Below are positions 1 to 11,787 of a stretch of DNA of 64,000 nt, piece by piece; position 1 is the stretch's first letter, and each line of letters starts with the position of its first letter. The notes beneath the pieces are model-generated. The model was not told where the DNA came from. It ran no database searches and saw only the letters and a program-made list of their open reading frames with translations. The stretch comes from Undaria pinnatifida (taxonomy: Eukaryota > Sar > Phaeophyceae > Laminariales > Alariaceae): the NCBI GenBank assembly GCA_012845835.1, contig JABAKD010000023.1, positions 14,806,202 through 14,870,201 of the forward strand, given 5' to 3'. Made by a program: the position numbers and the translations under genes.

Positions 1-137
1 CTGTGGTGTGAAGGAAACACCGAGGTGAACCGGTACCTCGGGTCAGCACGAAGCGGAGTCTGGGACCTCTGGCGACCTTGAAATTGTGTGTAATAAGGCG
101 CTATTATTTAGGGGAAGGGGACCTGGTATCCACATCC

Positions 138-279
138 GGGACGGTTTTGCCTCGTCATCGGGCAACCACTGGTGGTCGGCACTACGCCGTCGCGGGACAG
201 GACCGTGCATCCATTGCGTGTGGAACACAACTGCCTCGTATTTCAGCACGCACAAGAAAAACTGCATCAGGGATGCGTC
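138..279 (+). repeat. dispersed ~145-bp repeat, copy 1
   Basis: This is the first of three related copies in the first 1.2 kb. It opens near a GGGACG..TTTTGCCTCGTC motif and closes near CATCAGGGATGCGTC. The other copies are at 540-685 (same strand) and 1,061-1,202 (opposite strand). Divergence is moderate, with scattered substitutions. I see no coding potential shared by the three copies, so this is a non-coding dispersed element of unknown class. Confidence 0.7.
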
Positions 280-383
280 CAGCAAATTCTCAGTATTATC
301 GGCACGAAATTTGATTGAAAAATTAACAAAAGCTTCGTATTCTACACCACTGTGGGACTGTGCCCTTAGTAAATTCTCGGGTA

Positions 384-450
384 GTGGAAGTTAGGTGAGC
401 TTAAGCATTAGTTTTCCCCATCCGCGGGAGTACAAAAAAAAAGGAAAAAA
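384..450 (+). repeat. 3' end of an A-tailed SINE (fragment)
   Basis: The stretch GTGGAAGT..GGTGAGCT..AAGC..TT..TTTTCCCCATCCGC followed by an A-rich run matches the 3' end of the complete SINE at 59,989-60,174. Only about the last 60 bp are shared here, so it is a truncated copy or an element sharing the same 3' tail. Confidence 0.6.
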
Positions 451-539
451 AAAGGGAGGATGATGAAAATCGGCTCAAACTCATCTGCTATGGAAATGGT
501 CAGGTCAACTCGCTACAGATAGCCGGGCACTCAAGACGA

Positions 540-685
540 GGGACGAATTTTGCCTCGTCACCAGGCCACAACTGCTGGTAGGCGCTACGCCGCCACGGGA
601 TAAAAACATGCACAATTTGCGGGTGGAACGCAATTGCCTCGTCTTTCATTCAGTACGGACAAGAAAAAATGCATCAGGGATGCGT
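540..685 (+). repeat. dispersed ~145-bp repeat, copy 2
   Basis: This is the second direct copy of the repeat at 138-279. It shares TTTTGCCTCGTCA near the start and CATCAGGGATGCGT at the end, with about one base in five different in between. Confidence 0.7.
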
Positions 686-756
686 AGATCTGTGAGTCGG
701 CAGGATGTCACGACTAAAAACTAATCGGAAGGTACCGGTAGCATATCGAGTGAATT

Positions 757-1012
757 TAGTGGGCAAGTCGGTTGGCGAAACCAGCTGATGGTCAGCCGAC
801 TTGCTGACTGAAGTCAGGCGAGGGAAACGAGAAACGAGTCAAATCTGCCTCCCCCGGCCGCGGGGGCCCCGCCCAAAAAGGAAAGAAAACGCACTCCGCA
901 TTGCACAATCCTTCCTACAAGTGCGGAAACCCAATGAAGCGGATAGTCGGCACCTCCGGAAAACGGCTGACTATTAGTCCGGCTAGTAACTAGTTGGGTG
1001 ACTAAAGTCGCG
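757..1012 (+). mobile_element. MITE-like short element
   Basis: The left part (AGTCGGTTGGCG, then CAGCCGACTTGCTGAC and AAGTCAGGCGAG) recurs at about 2,460-2,570. The right part (GTCGGCACCTCCG, then GACTATTAGTCCG) recurs at 13,862-13,932. Both ends contain small inverted motifs around AGTCGG/CCGACT. The shared ends with a variable centre suggest a small non-autonomous element of about 255 bp. No clear target duplication is visible. Confidence 0.4.
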
Positions 1013-1060
1013 CCCACTCACAGCTCTAGGGATGCGTCAATCTTCATGGTCACCTGATAG

Positions 1061-1202
1061 ACGCATCCCCGATTATATTTTTCATGTACGCACCGAAAGA
1101 CGAGGCAATCGTGTACCACACGCAGGCGATGCGTGGCCTCGTCCCGTGGCGGTGTAGAACCGACCGCCACTTGTTGCCCGATGACGAGGCAAAAGTCGTC
1201 CC
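1061..1202 (-). repeat. dispersed ~145-bp repeat, copy 3 (inverted)
   Basis: This is the reverse-complement copy of the repeats at 138-279 and 540-685, bounded by GACGCATCCC on the left and CGAGGCAAAAGTCGTCCC on the right. Together with copy 2 it could form a long-range hairpin around the MITE-like segment. Confidence 0.65.
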
Positions 1203-1313
1203 TCGGATTGAGTGCTTCCTAGGGGTGCCACCCGTTCGTGTCGGACCCGGGCACCCGGCGGGTTTACCCAGACGGATCCCACCCGTCACAGGGTCCGAGT
1301 CCGACCCAAAACA

Positions 1314-2050
1314 CGGATACCCGGGTACCCGTTTAGCAACGTGTCCCCGTGGTCAGCGTGCCTGTCAATCACCTCCAGAAATCATCCAAACACGCAGCAA
1401 ACGATCCAGCGCAATACTCGCACAATACCTACCAGCTACTACGCATGCAGTTACGAAGGCCATCCATGACCATGCGTACCTCGGGTACCCGAGTACCCGG
1501 GTAGTAGCTTAACCCGGGTACCCGAGTACCCGGGTACCCGTTAAGCAACGTGGCCCTGTGGTCAACATGCCTGACAATACCTCCAGACACCTGTTAAACA
1601 CGAAACAAACGACCCAGTCCAACAAGCACAACGCTTGAACTAAGACACTTTACATACATGCATAAGTATTATTTCGCGATAGCGGGCTACAACGTGACCG
1701 AGCTTGTGCAGGGTTGACCCCCCGACAAAGAACTTCCAATAGCAATGTTCAGTCGACCTAAAAGTGAGGTAGGATCCTGCGTTAGAATGCCGAGACTGGC
1801 ACCATTTGACGCTTGTAGTTTTCTCCGCCAAAAGCAAACGAAGTACGCCTTATCATCCCCTTGTCAGGCTCGCTTGACAACCGTGAACGGGACCACATGT
1901 TGTCCGGGTACCGGGTACCCGGGTACCTGGTGGACCCAGTTCCGGTCCCCTGAAAATCTGGGTTTCCCGGTGGCGAGTCCGAGTCCGACCTCCAGAATTT
2001 GGCAGATACCCGTTCGTGGCGGGAACCTGGCGGGGGCACCCCTAGTGTTA
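1314..2050. repeat. GGGTACCCGGGTACCCG minisatellite and flanking direct repeats
   Basis: Self-complementary GGGTACCCG/CCCGGGTA units occur at 1,314-1,340, 1,477-1,545 and 1,900-1,930. About 100 bp of flank after each of the first two arrays is also repeated (GCAACGTG..CC..TGGTCA...CTG.CAAT.ACCTCCAGA). The palindromic unit can form hairpins. No gene is seen between 1,300 and 2,060. Confidence 0.6.
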
Positions 2051-2059
2051 ACCCAGCCT

Positions 2060-3600
2060 TTTTAATCACATGATGACCTCAACACATCCACAGTGCTCAG
2101 ATGAGTTTGAACCGACTTCTATCATCCTCACTATCTGAGAACTTACCATCAACGTGGGCACAGGTCCGCCTTAGCGTTGGACATAGAGTTACGTCGTGTT
2201 ATAACATCATACGAGGCGCCTGGACCCAGACTACAGCAGCAGCGGCAGCAAGCAAAACATGGGACCACAGCACGCATCGTTGCTCGAATACACGAGTGAT
2301 GCTGCTGTTGTGTGTACGTGCCAGTTAGGGCTGATAGCCTTCGAGCACACCAACTTGTTTTACAACTTATCACGAAACAGATAAACAGATGACCTAAGCA
2401 GACACACCACGGTACTGTCAAAATACCAACAGCTAGGGCTGTGAGTCGGTTTTATTTCACGACGAATAACTAGTCGCTAGCCAGCCGACTTGCCGACCAA
2501 AGTCAGGCGAGCGAAGCGAGCCAAAAAAGCCCCCCCCCCCCGGCCAAGGGGGCCCCGCTGGAGGTGCCTCCGGAGGGCCCGCCGGAGTGGAGGCGAAAAA
2601 TACGCTATTTGGCTCCATTTTGCGCAAGAATCGAGCGTTTGCGTTAAAGGAATTCAATACAAAATTCCACAAAAAATAATCGTCGAGCGAACTTTGAAGG
2701 AAGAATTTGCCTCAAAACGGCATGAAAATTCAGATTTGAGTGAACGATTTAGAGTGAACTTCCATCAATGTCGACCAGCTCATACGATTGGCCTACAAAT
2801 ACCGAGCTTAACACCGTCGCTCTCCAAGCACAAGGGCACAACAACCAGAGGGCACGAGGGCACAACCCACACGGCAGCACACAGCAGACACTGCTCGCTG
2901 TGCGCTGTGCTTGGCAGCGGTATGCACAACCCAACATTGGTGCGGGGGCACCAAAGAGTAGCTGGGGAAGCATGGCGCGTGTGCGCAACCTCAGGGGTAG
3001 GTGCTAGTGAGTCAGCGCTCCCGCGCTCTCTACGATGTGACCTCGTTCTCTGCTGCTGCGTGATGTCGTATTCGGTGCTGATTTTGTCAACCACCCTCGC
3101 TATACCACAACGCTGTCGCCGAAGCTTCCACCGCCACCGCCACCCACGCCGCACGGCCGCCGCCGCCGCTGCTGCTGTTGCTGTTGTGCGGCCGCTGTTG
3201 TGCTGCGGCTGCGGTTGGTGTCTCCTGCGTTTGTTTCTAAAAAAAATAATAATAAACTGGCTGCTCTTCTGTTGTGGTGATGATCGTGGTGATCGAGCCA
3301 GGCCGAGCTGCTGTACCACAACTCATCTGGCGGGGCCATCGCCACCGCCACCGCCACCGCCACCCCCGCCCCCGCCGCTGCTGCTGCTGTGCCGTTGTTT
3401 GTCTGATGGTGTTGTGCTGGGCCTGCCCCTGTCGGTAAGGCTAGGTGCTACCGCACCATGTCTAAATTCAAAATTTGATGTTGTCCCCCGCTCCCCGCCT
3501 GTGATATGGAGGCCGTGTACGCCTTTTCTGCGATTCGTTCACCGCATACACAACCAAAAGCACGCCGGAGTGAATCTGGCCTTCTTCTAGCATGATGGAA
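2060..3600. other. no recognisable gene; trinucleotide-rich segment
   Basis: A long open frame covers 2,490-3,590, but its protein is compositional (poly-Arg, poly-Ala, poly-Pro). It follows CCG/GCC, GCT and CCGCCA repeats at 3,120-3,400, so I do not call it a gene. A partial copy of the MITE-like element lies at about 2,440-2,570. Confidence 0.6.
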
Positions 3601-3835
3601 GAATTTTCAGTGATTTTTTTCACCGCAAACACTCGAATAACGCAAAAATATGACGTAAATTCACACAAGTTTCGAACAAAAAAAACCCAAAAAACTTTAG
3701 TTACGGTTTACACAAGAAATGCACACAGAACGATAAGTTTTTTTTTTCGCACACTTCTACTTTCCAGCTTCTGGACGAGCCGTGGTCACAGGTGTCGTCC
3801 CTTCTCCCCCCCGGTTCTTGCGTTCAATTTTTATC

Positions 3836-4046
3836 GCGCATAGGGTTCAGCAATCCCACTGCTCGTCGATTTTTCATCGAGTGTTGCTAACTCACGCTCT
3901 CGCGCTTTCCGCAAGTCAATTTGTGCGCAAGAAAAAGTCCCCACGAATTTATACGAGTATGCACTCGGGGGGATTCGAACTCACGAAACTGACCTATACC
4001 AGGCTCGAGGATATCCTGATACGCCACCGGGGCGACCGGCTATACT
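3836..4046 (-). mobile_element. tRNA-derived SINE, copy A
   Basis: Read on the minus strand, the head has a tRNA-like A box (TGGCGTATCAGG) and B box (GAGTTCGAATCCC). It is followed by a non-tRNA body that includes a GTGGGGACTTTTTCTTGCGC motif. The same ~205-bp unit occurs at 8,689-8,912 on the plus strand with few differences. Internal pol III promoter boxes and two dispersed copies define a tRNA-derived SINE. The clover-leaf does not pair well enough for a functional tRNA gene. Confidence 0.75.
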
Positions 4047-4502
4047 ACCTGGCGGGGACACGAGCGAAAACGCGAACTCATCACCAAGATAGCGGTGCAA
4101 AAATTGTCCCCGGAAGAAAAGGTCTTGGATCCCTCCGTTATGTCATTCGTTTATTAATGTCTCCCTCAACCTTGCGCGAAACGCGCGCGTCAATGTCGAC
4201 GGCAAGTCCTAAACCACCGATTATACATCATCACACCTGGTACGAAAGACAAACCGTTCCCCCCAAAAACAGAGACATGGAATATTAGACTAAACGAGGA
4301 ACCTACTTGATGGACCCAAAGCTAAAATACGATGTAGATTCTGACGATTCATCGGGTGAACGCCAGCTACACATACTGCCCCTACTTTCCTTGCCCGCCG
4401 CCAAATCGACAAAAAAAAACGCCATTCAATGCATTGTTAGCTAAACAATACCGAGCGAGTTCAAGCGAAACACCAACGCCCAGCAGGAAGAAAGGCCAAG
4501 TG

Positions 4503-6265
4503 TCAAGCCCGGCAGTTCTTCCTAAAGCTGCCATTCGTCAACAGCCGCCCAGTTGGACCGGAGAAAAAAAAGAATTCTACGTTATCCGGGTTAAGTGAAC
4601 CACGCCATTTGCTCACAGTGAACCCTGCCGTCGAAAACATACGCTCAAACTGTGCCTGCGTGGCGGGGATAGCTAGAGCGCGACGGGCAACCCGTGCAAG
4701 GTACGGGAACTCTATAGCTTTGTTGCGCCACATGTCCGGCGGGTTGTTGTACACCGCCCTCATCACGCCTTTGGCGTCCGCCTTCTCGTTGAACATGAGC
4801 ATCCCACCGACCTTCCTGAAAGCGAGCAACTCGACCCGTACGGCGTAAACAACGCCATCCTTGAGGCTGCCGGTCGCCGTATTGCCATCACCGCTGTCCG
4901 CTGGAGGATTCACTGACCGAGATTGCATAGCAGCCATAAGTTTGGTCAAGCGAGGCTTCTTCGATGGTGCTGCTGTCGCCCCGTCGGTAGGAGCCACACT
5001 AGCTGCAGAGACACCGGCTGGAGCTTTCCATTCTTCAAGGACCAGCGCAGCAGTCTCCTTCACGAGCTCCCACAGACCGTCTTTTTCGGTGCGCCGATCT
5101 AAAGCTGTCGCGACCACCTCCCAACGCGTGAAGCCTTGAGGCTGCTGGCGCGGACCGACCCTGTACTGGAGAATGGCGCTGCCGTCCCCCCAACGGCGAT
5201 TGCAATCATCGAAAAGAGCAAGGGCACAGGGAAGAACGATCTCTCGTTCCTCGGCCTTGGAGATGAGGGTTCCTACCGGGAGTTCAGCTTGCAGCTCTTC
5301 CATCCCGTCACGAAGGCCAAGGCGTAGCGCCTGAATGTTCGGAACGACCAGGCTGAGGGTGACGTACTTTTCGGCCTCGAGCGCTCGGTGAACCAACATG
5401 AATGGGTCCAGAAGAGGTACGATGTACTCGATAACAGTCCAGTGCTTGTCGGAAAGGATGCGTGCAGCGTACTTGTTGGAAGAGTTGGCGATTGACGCCT
5501 CGTGCATGGCGATCGCGGCTCTCAGGTAGAACAACCGCTCCAAGCAGGCATGCGTCGACCACCACCTCGTCTCCACGTCCTGGATCGCCTTCAGCTATGA
5601 CATCTGGAGAAACTCCAGGCTCTCTCCCAATCGCTGCGCAGCCTGACTCGACATAGTGTAGCGCCGCACCACCAACCGTGAAAGCGCCATGGTTTCGTGC
5701 ACACCTGGCCCGTTGAAAACGATACCAGTGGTGCATTCCAGCCGGTGATTGCAGCAGCCATGATGCTCAGCAAAGCCTCTCTTCCACCAAGCGACCGGCC
5801 TTCACCATCGAAGGCTCGCAGTCGGTGGTAAAACCGGCAACGCGGCCGACTAGCTGATGATTCTCCACCAAGGCTATGACGGAGTCCGCAAGATCCTCCC
5901 CCGTTGCAGAACCCGTGGCCTTCGAACAGTCAAACGAAAGGGTTCTCATGTTCTAACCGTCATCGATTTGCTCGCCGTGAAGGAGTGGTACGTGTTGTTT
6001 GCACAAGACGTCCATCCGTCGGTTGTGGCGCTGAGGTGCTGCCCCTCGAGCCGCTTGGCGATTTGGGTGAGGAGGACCCCGCTTACTTCCGTCATGCCCT
6101 TCAGGATGTCGCGCCTGGAAGGGATGATAGCATCCTTTTTATGGCTTAGCATCAGCTCCTTGAATGACACTCTGCCCACCACCTGACGGGGCGGATCAGG
6201 GACCCCAAGCGGGTTGAGGGGTTTTATCAATGACCTATAGCCACTTATTGTTCGATGCTATCCGC
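4503..6265 (-). pseudogene. hAT-superfamily transposase, central and C-terminal part (decayed)
   Basis: On the minus strand this begins with a fragment at about 6,265-5,946 holding the catalytic-core motif SATTDGWTSCANNTYHSFTA. A second fragment at 5,949-5,767 follows (GFTTDCEPSMVKAGRLVEE, the second hAT acidic block). A 357-codon frame at 5,576-4,503 ends in the hAT C-terminal dimerisation domain (FPYLARVARRALAIPATQAQ, then FERMFSTAGFTVSKWRGSL). These blocks are in the order of a cut-and-paste hAT transposase but in different frames, so the gene is broken by several frameshifts. The N-terminal BED finger is missing here; a matching one lies on the same strand at 12,943-13,482. Between 5,576 and 5,767 only short frame pieces are readable. 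Confidence 0.8.
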
Positions 6266-6296
6266 CGCAATACTTCAGAACTAATCAACGCAGTCT

Positions 6297-6395
6297 TTGT
6301 ATATTTATATATTAATGTATATTTATATACTATATTACTATATTAATATACTATATTATTATATCATATATATTATATTATATATTAATACTATA
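6297..6395. repeat. AT-rich TATAT/ATTAATA tract
   Basis: This is a nearly pure A/T run of TATATTAATATAC-like units directly 5' (in transposase orientation) of the hAT fragment. It marks where hAT homology is lost. Confidence 0.7.
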
Positions 6396-6399
6396 ATAC

Positions 6400-6880
6400 T
6401 TTCACACTTCGGACAGATCAGATCCATCAAGCTCTTTTTGGACAGAAGATCCTTGACCTGCATGACCTGCGGGATCTAGATCATATTTCACTGATGGGAT
6501 CCGTAGAATCTAGCTCTTACATACATGTTTGCCTGGGCGGAATCTGTACGATCTAGATCCTTCGCACATGTTTGCGTGGGTGGGCTCTGTGAGATCTGCG
6601 GGATCTGCACATGTGTGCTGAATGTGATCTGTATGATCTGTGGGATCTATATCATATGGGACTGATGGGATCTATATGATCTGCGGGATCTAGATCATTT
6701 AACTGATGGGGTCTGTATCGTCTACCTGGTAGATCTTTCACACATGTTTGCCTGAATGGGCTCTGTATGATCTAGATCCTTCACACATATTTGCCAGAGT
6801 GGGATCTGTATGATCTAGATACTTCACACATGTTCACCTTGGTGGGATCTGTACGACCTGAAGGATCTCCAATTTTCCCG
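6400..6880. repeat. GATCTAGATC / GGGATCTGTATGATCT minisatellite
   Basis: About eight irregular 55-65-bp units carry CACACATGTTTGCCT and GGGATCTGTATGATCT. The same motif family resumes at about 7,560-7,730, so the 680 bp between (6,880-7,560), which holds no recognisable gene, may be an insertion in the array. Confidence 0.65.
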
Positions 6881-7779
6881 CGGGGTGGTGGTCATGTACC
6901 AATACCTGGTATATCATGCAGGACTGGTGCCAGTGTCAAACTGAACCGTTCGTGCTCTATACGAGATAGGAGCTACAGACGACGTAACAGCCATTGGTGG
7001 TTGCCGTTCTTGGGATCTTGGTGGCTGCCGATCAAGCTCCCACGCACATACAGCCCAGTTCCACAAGCGCACAATCACGTGGAGCTGAAGCAGAGTACAA
7101 GCATAAGCATGCAGATGTCGGGGGAAGCAGCTCTAGTGGCTCTGCACCCGCAGATGATACCGCCAGCGGGCAACAAGGAGGTTCCTCTGCCGATCCGGGG
7201 GCTTTTTGGCGTCGCGAGTGGCGCGAAAGGGGATTGCCCTTAACTGTCTAGTGGCATGTGTAGCATGGATGGCTGTGGTACTTTTGTTTTTAAATTGGAA
7301 TAACAGAAGTGCGAGGTAAGTTTACTATTTGATAGTGGCACCACCGTCCACAGGGGGAAGTTGTAACTGTGAATTGTAATGACAATGACCTGCGCAGGGT
7401 GCTGACTTTTCTGTTCACTGCCGCATATTGTCGTTCATCGAGTTTGCAAGATGCATATTGCTTTCACCGCTTTCCATTTATGACAGCACTTCACCCCCAT
7501 CCGTCTTATCACGGAGAGCTGCCGCACATGTATGTGTTGCCTTGTGTAAGCTGTGTAAAACTCGATCTTGCACACACGTTTAAATTTGCCCGCGTGCATC
7601 CTGCATGATCTAGCTCTTACTTGACACACATATGCCAAGGTGGGATCCCCATCACCTATCTTCTGAGCACACGTTTATGTCTTTTCGGGGTGGGATCTGT
7701 ATGATCTGTGAGATCTAGTTATCATCATTTATCATTATCATATAGGATAGAATTCCTAGAATTCCATAACAAGTTACAG

Positions 7780-9220
7780 GCAGGGGAGGCGGAAGGGTAC
7801 GCACAAACCACACCCGGGGTATTTACCCCGGGTATTACCCTAGAAAGCACTTCTGTAAGTTCTGTACGACATTCATACCCGTACCCGGAACTTCTGGAAG
7901 CTCTGTACGCCAGTGCCACCAATACCCGGGGTACGATATCATTTTTATAACGTGAGTTCTGTACGCCCGTGCCACAATACCCATAACTTCTGTGAGTTCT
8001 GTAACGCTTCCGTACCGTACCCGAAATTTCTGAACCAGGTAAGTTCTGTAAGATCCCCATACTCTAACCCTGAACTTCTGTGACTTCTGTGACACTGCAG
8101 CACAAACAATACCCGGGGTACGGGTATACCTTTGTTACAATACCCTGGGAGCCCACATGCATTAATTCAGGTTTAATAACCCAAAGACTGTATTATGCAT
8201 TCTATTACGATGTCATAACTTGTCGTCAGTGAAACCAACCTAACACCGAATCGACAGCAGTAGCAGTACGTATCGTATACTTAGTAGCACCTACTGTAGA
8301 TCGTGTCCATGTTTCTTTCGTTTCTAACCCGTGGGCACGTATATTATTAAAGGATTTTTTTGAAGTAAAATATTCATTTTTTATTAATCGGATTGAATTC
8401 GATTCGATTTGGTGGAAACATACCTGGTGCGAATTTGGCGCCTATCGGGAAACCACGTATTGGGTACTGTCGATGGTTTTTCCGATCGGAATAATACATA
8501 TATCTGCCGTGACGGCGATGCAGCAACCATCGACGTCTAGAAGTATTTCTTGTGTATTCGGTAGTTTCGCTTCTTCTTTGTCGCGACACTTGATTTATCG
8601 ATCGAGCTGTGGTGGCAAATATGGGCTTGCGACCGCCATTTTTTTGTTTTGAAGCGCCACAGCCGGGGGACGATATGGTATGATCGTAGCGCAGTATAGC
8701 CGCATGGATCGGTCGCCCCGGTGGCGTGTCAGGTTATCCTCGAGCCTGGAATATGTCAGTTTCGTGAGTGCGAATCCTCCCGAGTGCATACTCATATCAA
8801 TTCGTGGGGACTTTTTCTTGCGCACAATTTGACTTGCGGAAAGCGCGAGAGCGTGAGTTAGCAACATTCGACGAAAAATCGACGAGCAGTGGGATTGCTG
8901 AACCCTATGCGCACAATACCCGGGACTGCTGGAAATTCTGGGAGACTTTCATACCCGTACCCGACCTTCTGTTAGTTATGTAGGACATTCATACCCATAC
9001 CTGTCACTTCCGTGAGTTCTGTATACCCCGTGCCACAATACCCGGGGTACGGGTACAGCACCTTTCGTGCCCGCCCGGATTTTCTGTGAATTATGTACGC
9101 CCGTGCCACAATACCCTGAACTTCTGGAAGTTCTGCAACACTTTCATACACGTTCCCGAAACTTCTGCAAGTTCTGCAAGACTCTCATACCCTTACCCGG
9201 AATCCACAAACCCTACAGAA
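7780..9220. repeat. CCGTACCCGGAACTTCTG minisatellite
   Basis: Degenerate 40-60-bp units contain AGTTCTGTACGCCCGTGCC and ACAATACCCGGGGTACGGGT. They occur at 7,780-8,150 and 8,920-9,220. Between them lie about 550 bp of unique sequence and the tRNA-derived SINE copy B, so the array was split by insertions. Confidence 0.65.
8689..8912 (+). mobile_element. tRNA-derived SINE, copy B
   Basis: This is the plus-strand copy of the SINE at 3,836-4,046. The A box TGGCGTGTCAGG is at about 8,722 and the B-box-like GAGTGCGAATCC at about 8,767. The body matches to GAACCCTATGCGC, where identity ends abruptly. Relative to copy A, CATGGATC is inserted just before the tRNA-like head. It sits inside the CCGTACCCGG minisatellite. 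Confidence 0.75.
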
Positions 9221-9267
9221 CATAACCTTGGAAAAAATATATACTCCATCGACCGGAGGCCGTATAT

Positions 9268-9565
9268 ATGCCCGTGCGATTCAGTAGTTATCAAAAACAT
9301 TACTAGGTAGAGTATCATAGATCCAATTGTTAAATACCTGGTATCTGGTAGGCGAAAGACTGGCGCGATGGTACTGATGGCATGGTATCATATTATATAC
9401 CAAGTATACAATAAATGCCCGTGCGTTTCAGAAGTTATCGAAAACATTACCAGATAGACTATATCATAGATCCAGTTGTTAAATACCTGGTATCTGGTAG
9501 GCGAAAAACTGGGGCGATGGTACTGATGGCATGGTAACATATTATATACCATGTATACAATAAAT
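9268..9565. repeat. 147-bp tandem duplication
   Basis: Two consecutive copies (9,268-9,414 and 9,415 to about 9,565) start at ATGCCCGTGCG and share CAGAAGTTATCGAAAACATT-like and AAATACCTGGTATCTGGTAG blocks. About one base in fifteen differs. Confidence 0.75.
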
Positions 9566-9626
9566 AACCAAGTAGACAACAAATACAACAACAGTTAACA
9601 GTTGTATACCAGGTACCTGGTATTTT

Positions 9627-9842
9627 GTACAAGGGATCCGCGCCGCGGGCGGTTGACGCCGCCCGCTACGCTCGCGCAAGGGAGATTTCAACTAAATATG
9701 AAGGGGGCAGGAAAAGGAGTCCATGAATTATTGCAATTATTAATAGCGATTTGATAATGCCAAGAGGTACTTGTGCGGAGCTGACTGCCCTGTCTGTGCT
9801 GTGCTGTATGTTGGCGATGTCACGTTCTGATTGGCAGTACAG
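9627..9842 (-). mobile_element. C-family retroposon core, copy 1
   Basis: A ~205-bp core begins (plus strand) at TACAAGGG, then has a GC hairpin GCGGGCGG...CCGCCCGC, then ATGCCAAGAG..., and ends with GATGTCACGTTCTGATTGGC. Related copies are at 10,014, 28,396, 44,837 and 50,829. Three of the five have a (TATG)n tract immediately left of TACAAGG. I infer a minus-strand retroposon whose 3' end is the GC hairpin plus a (CATA)n tail; this copy lacks the tail. Confidence 0.55.
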
Positions 9843-10013
9843 TAGTACGGGTGTAATTGGCGAAGAAAAAAACGCGAAAAGGACCGAGATGGAGGACCAA
9901 AATCAACGACGAAAGCAAAAAGATCAGCACACACGTACTACCGGTACCTGGTACCTGGTACTTCGCCCAACTCCTGCTGCCTGGTGGTACTCTGTTCCAA
10001 AGAAAGCACAGGG

Positions 10014-10790
10014 CTCCGCTCCGCGGGCGGCGCCAGCCGCCCGCTACGCTTGCTCAAGGAAGAATGCAACTAAAACATGTGAAGGGGGTAGGAAGAAGAG
10101 GCCCGTGATTATTTGGTGCGAACAGCGAAGTGATACTGCCAAGAGGTGCTTGTGCAGAGCTAATTGCCCAGCGCTGTGCTGGGTGCTTGTTGATGTCACG
10201 TTCTGAACGGCAGTACGTGTGGTATTTGCGCGGGGGGGGGGGGGGGGAGGAATGGGGACCGAGAGAGGGAAATCAACAGAAGAAAGCAAAAAGACGAGAA
10301 CACAACACGTACGAGTACATAATGGTACCTGGTACCTGTATCATACCTGGTACTACTGCTGTATATTCAAAAGAACGCACAGCGCGGTACGACACAACAC
10401 CGCAAACCGAAGGGCAAGGCACGGCACCGCACTATGCCGCGCTGCACTGCTGAGCTATATATATCGCCGGGCTGATCTGAGTTGGGGGTGCATTGTTTGT
10501 GATCCAACAACGTCATATGTACAAACTTATTAATAGTATCGGTACGTGGCATGATACTTCGAATGTTACAGGCATGTACGAACTAGTAAAAGTACCGCAA
10601 AACACGCAGCACAACGAAGCACGGCAAAGCGCGGCACCGCACGCGCGCTAGCTAGCGCTGCGGGGCGCTGCTGAGCTGAGCTGCAGGGCACGGCAGGGCA
10701 TCGCATTGCACGGCACTGCACGGCACTGCACGGCGCTGCGCTGCTGAGCTATAGCACTGCGGTGGGGTGCCGGGCGGAGCTAAGCTGAGA
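10014..10790 (-). mobile_element. C-family copy 2 with its E extension
   Basis: The C core (10,014-10,216) runs into a longer segment shared with 52,085-52,660 and, in part, with 50,955-51,365. The shared segment includes GAGCTATATATA..GCCGGGCTGA and GTGCATTGT..GTGATCCAACAA. These three shared ends show that C plus E is one unit with variable truncation. A G12 run and a run of GGCACGGCA-like repeats lie inside. No conserved ORF links the copies. Confidence 0.55.
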
Positions 10791-10799
10791 TGATGAGCC

Positions 10800-11780
10800 A
10801 AACCGAGATCTCAGCTAATATGGTGAAACTTCGCGCACGTACAAAACAAATGAGAGGAATCAAAGAAAAGCTAAAGCTGGACCGTTCCGCATGTAATGCA
10901 CAGGCGGCAAATTAGCAGCAAATGGTAGGAAGTTCAACTTACTACATAATAAGGAAGAAAAAATCGCGAAAAAGTTCAAAATCGTGTTGGCAGAAGAAAC
11001 AATTTTGCAGCAAGCAGCTGAAAAGCCAAGAAACAATTGGCAACACGAGCAGAAACAAAAATAATTAAGCGGAGCAACACATCATAGAAAAGCTGGACCG
11101 TCCAGCAAGTAATGGACGGAGGTCGTGTCGAAGTGGGACCCCCGGAGATGCTCGGGATGCACCAAACAAGCACTTTCAGCAAAAATATCTAAGTAAGTCT
11201 ATACCAGGTGTACCAGGTACCTGGTATACAGAAGGCGCCCGCTATTAATACTAAGAATCGTGAGTTAGCCCAAGCGTGAGCACTACTGGGCACCGTATCT
11301 CCCGTCAACTTCCTTATTTATCCAGTTATCGTGAGAAAACGAGCCTCAATTTCTTACGATCGAATTTCTTGGCATCGGGTACCCTCTGTATACGAGTCTA
11401 CATACGAGTACAACGTACAGAAGATGAAAATAAACCACAGGCGATACGCACGATGGATATGACGAGATACCTACTACCTGGTTCGACTTGGTAGTAAACA
11501 AGAAAATAATAGGCAAAGCAGCTGCTCTAAGCTGCAAACGATCGTACGAGGGCAGGGCCGATATTTTGTGGCAACAGGTATGCATGTACAACCAGCGGGT
11601 AACTGTGGGTAGGTGCAGGTAGGGGAGGACAATATGCACGTGATGGTATGATACACACAAAGTATTAGATAGTCAGTCTGGCCGCCCGCTACATTCGGAC
11701 AAAACGACAGCATCAATCAGTTGAAAGGTCGTCGATAATATTGAGGCTACTCATACTAACGAGAGATGAATAGTACTAGA
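10800..11780. other. no recognisable gene
   Basis: Short dispersed motifs only. They include the palindrome TACCAGGTACCTGGTA near 11,212-11,227, which recurs in part at 9,611, 9,950, 10,324, 18,536 and 52,200. There is also a short match (GGAGATGC..GGGATGCACCAA) to 52,630. Confidence 0.6.
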
Positions 11781-11787
11781 TACGAGC

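Noticed and set aside
1477-1545. Telomeric repeat
   Set aside because: Units are GGGTACCCG palindromes, not a telomere-type repeat such as TTTAGGG, and the array is short and internal.
2490-3590. 366-codon open frame
   Set aside because: The protein is poly-Arg/Ala/Pro/Leu derived from CCG, GCT and CCGCCA repeats. No domain, and frames are open in other phases too.
9751-10206. 151-codon open frame over C-family copies
   Set aside because: Not conserved between the copies of the family, where it is interrupted by indels.
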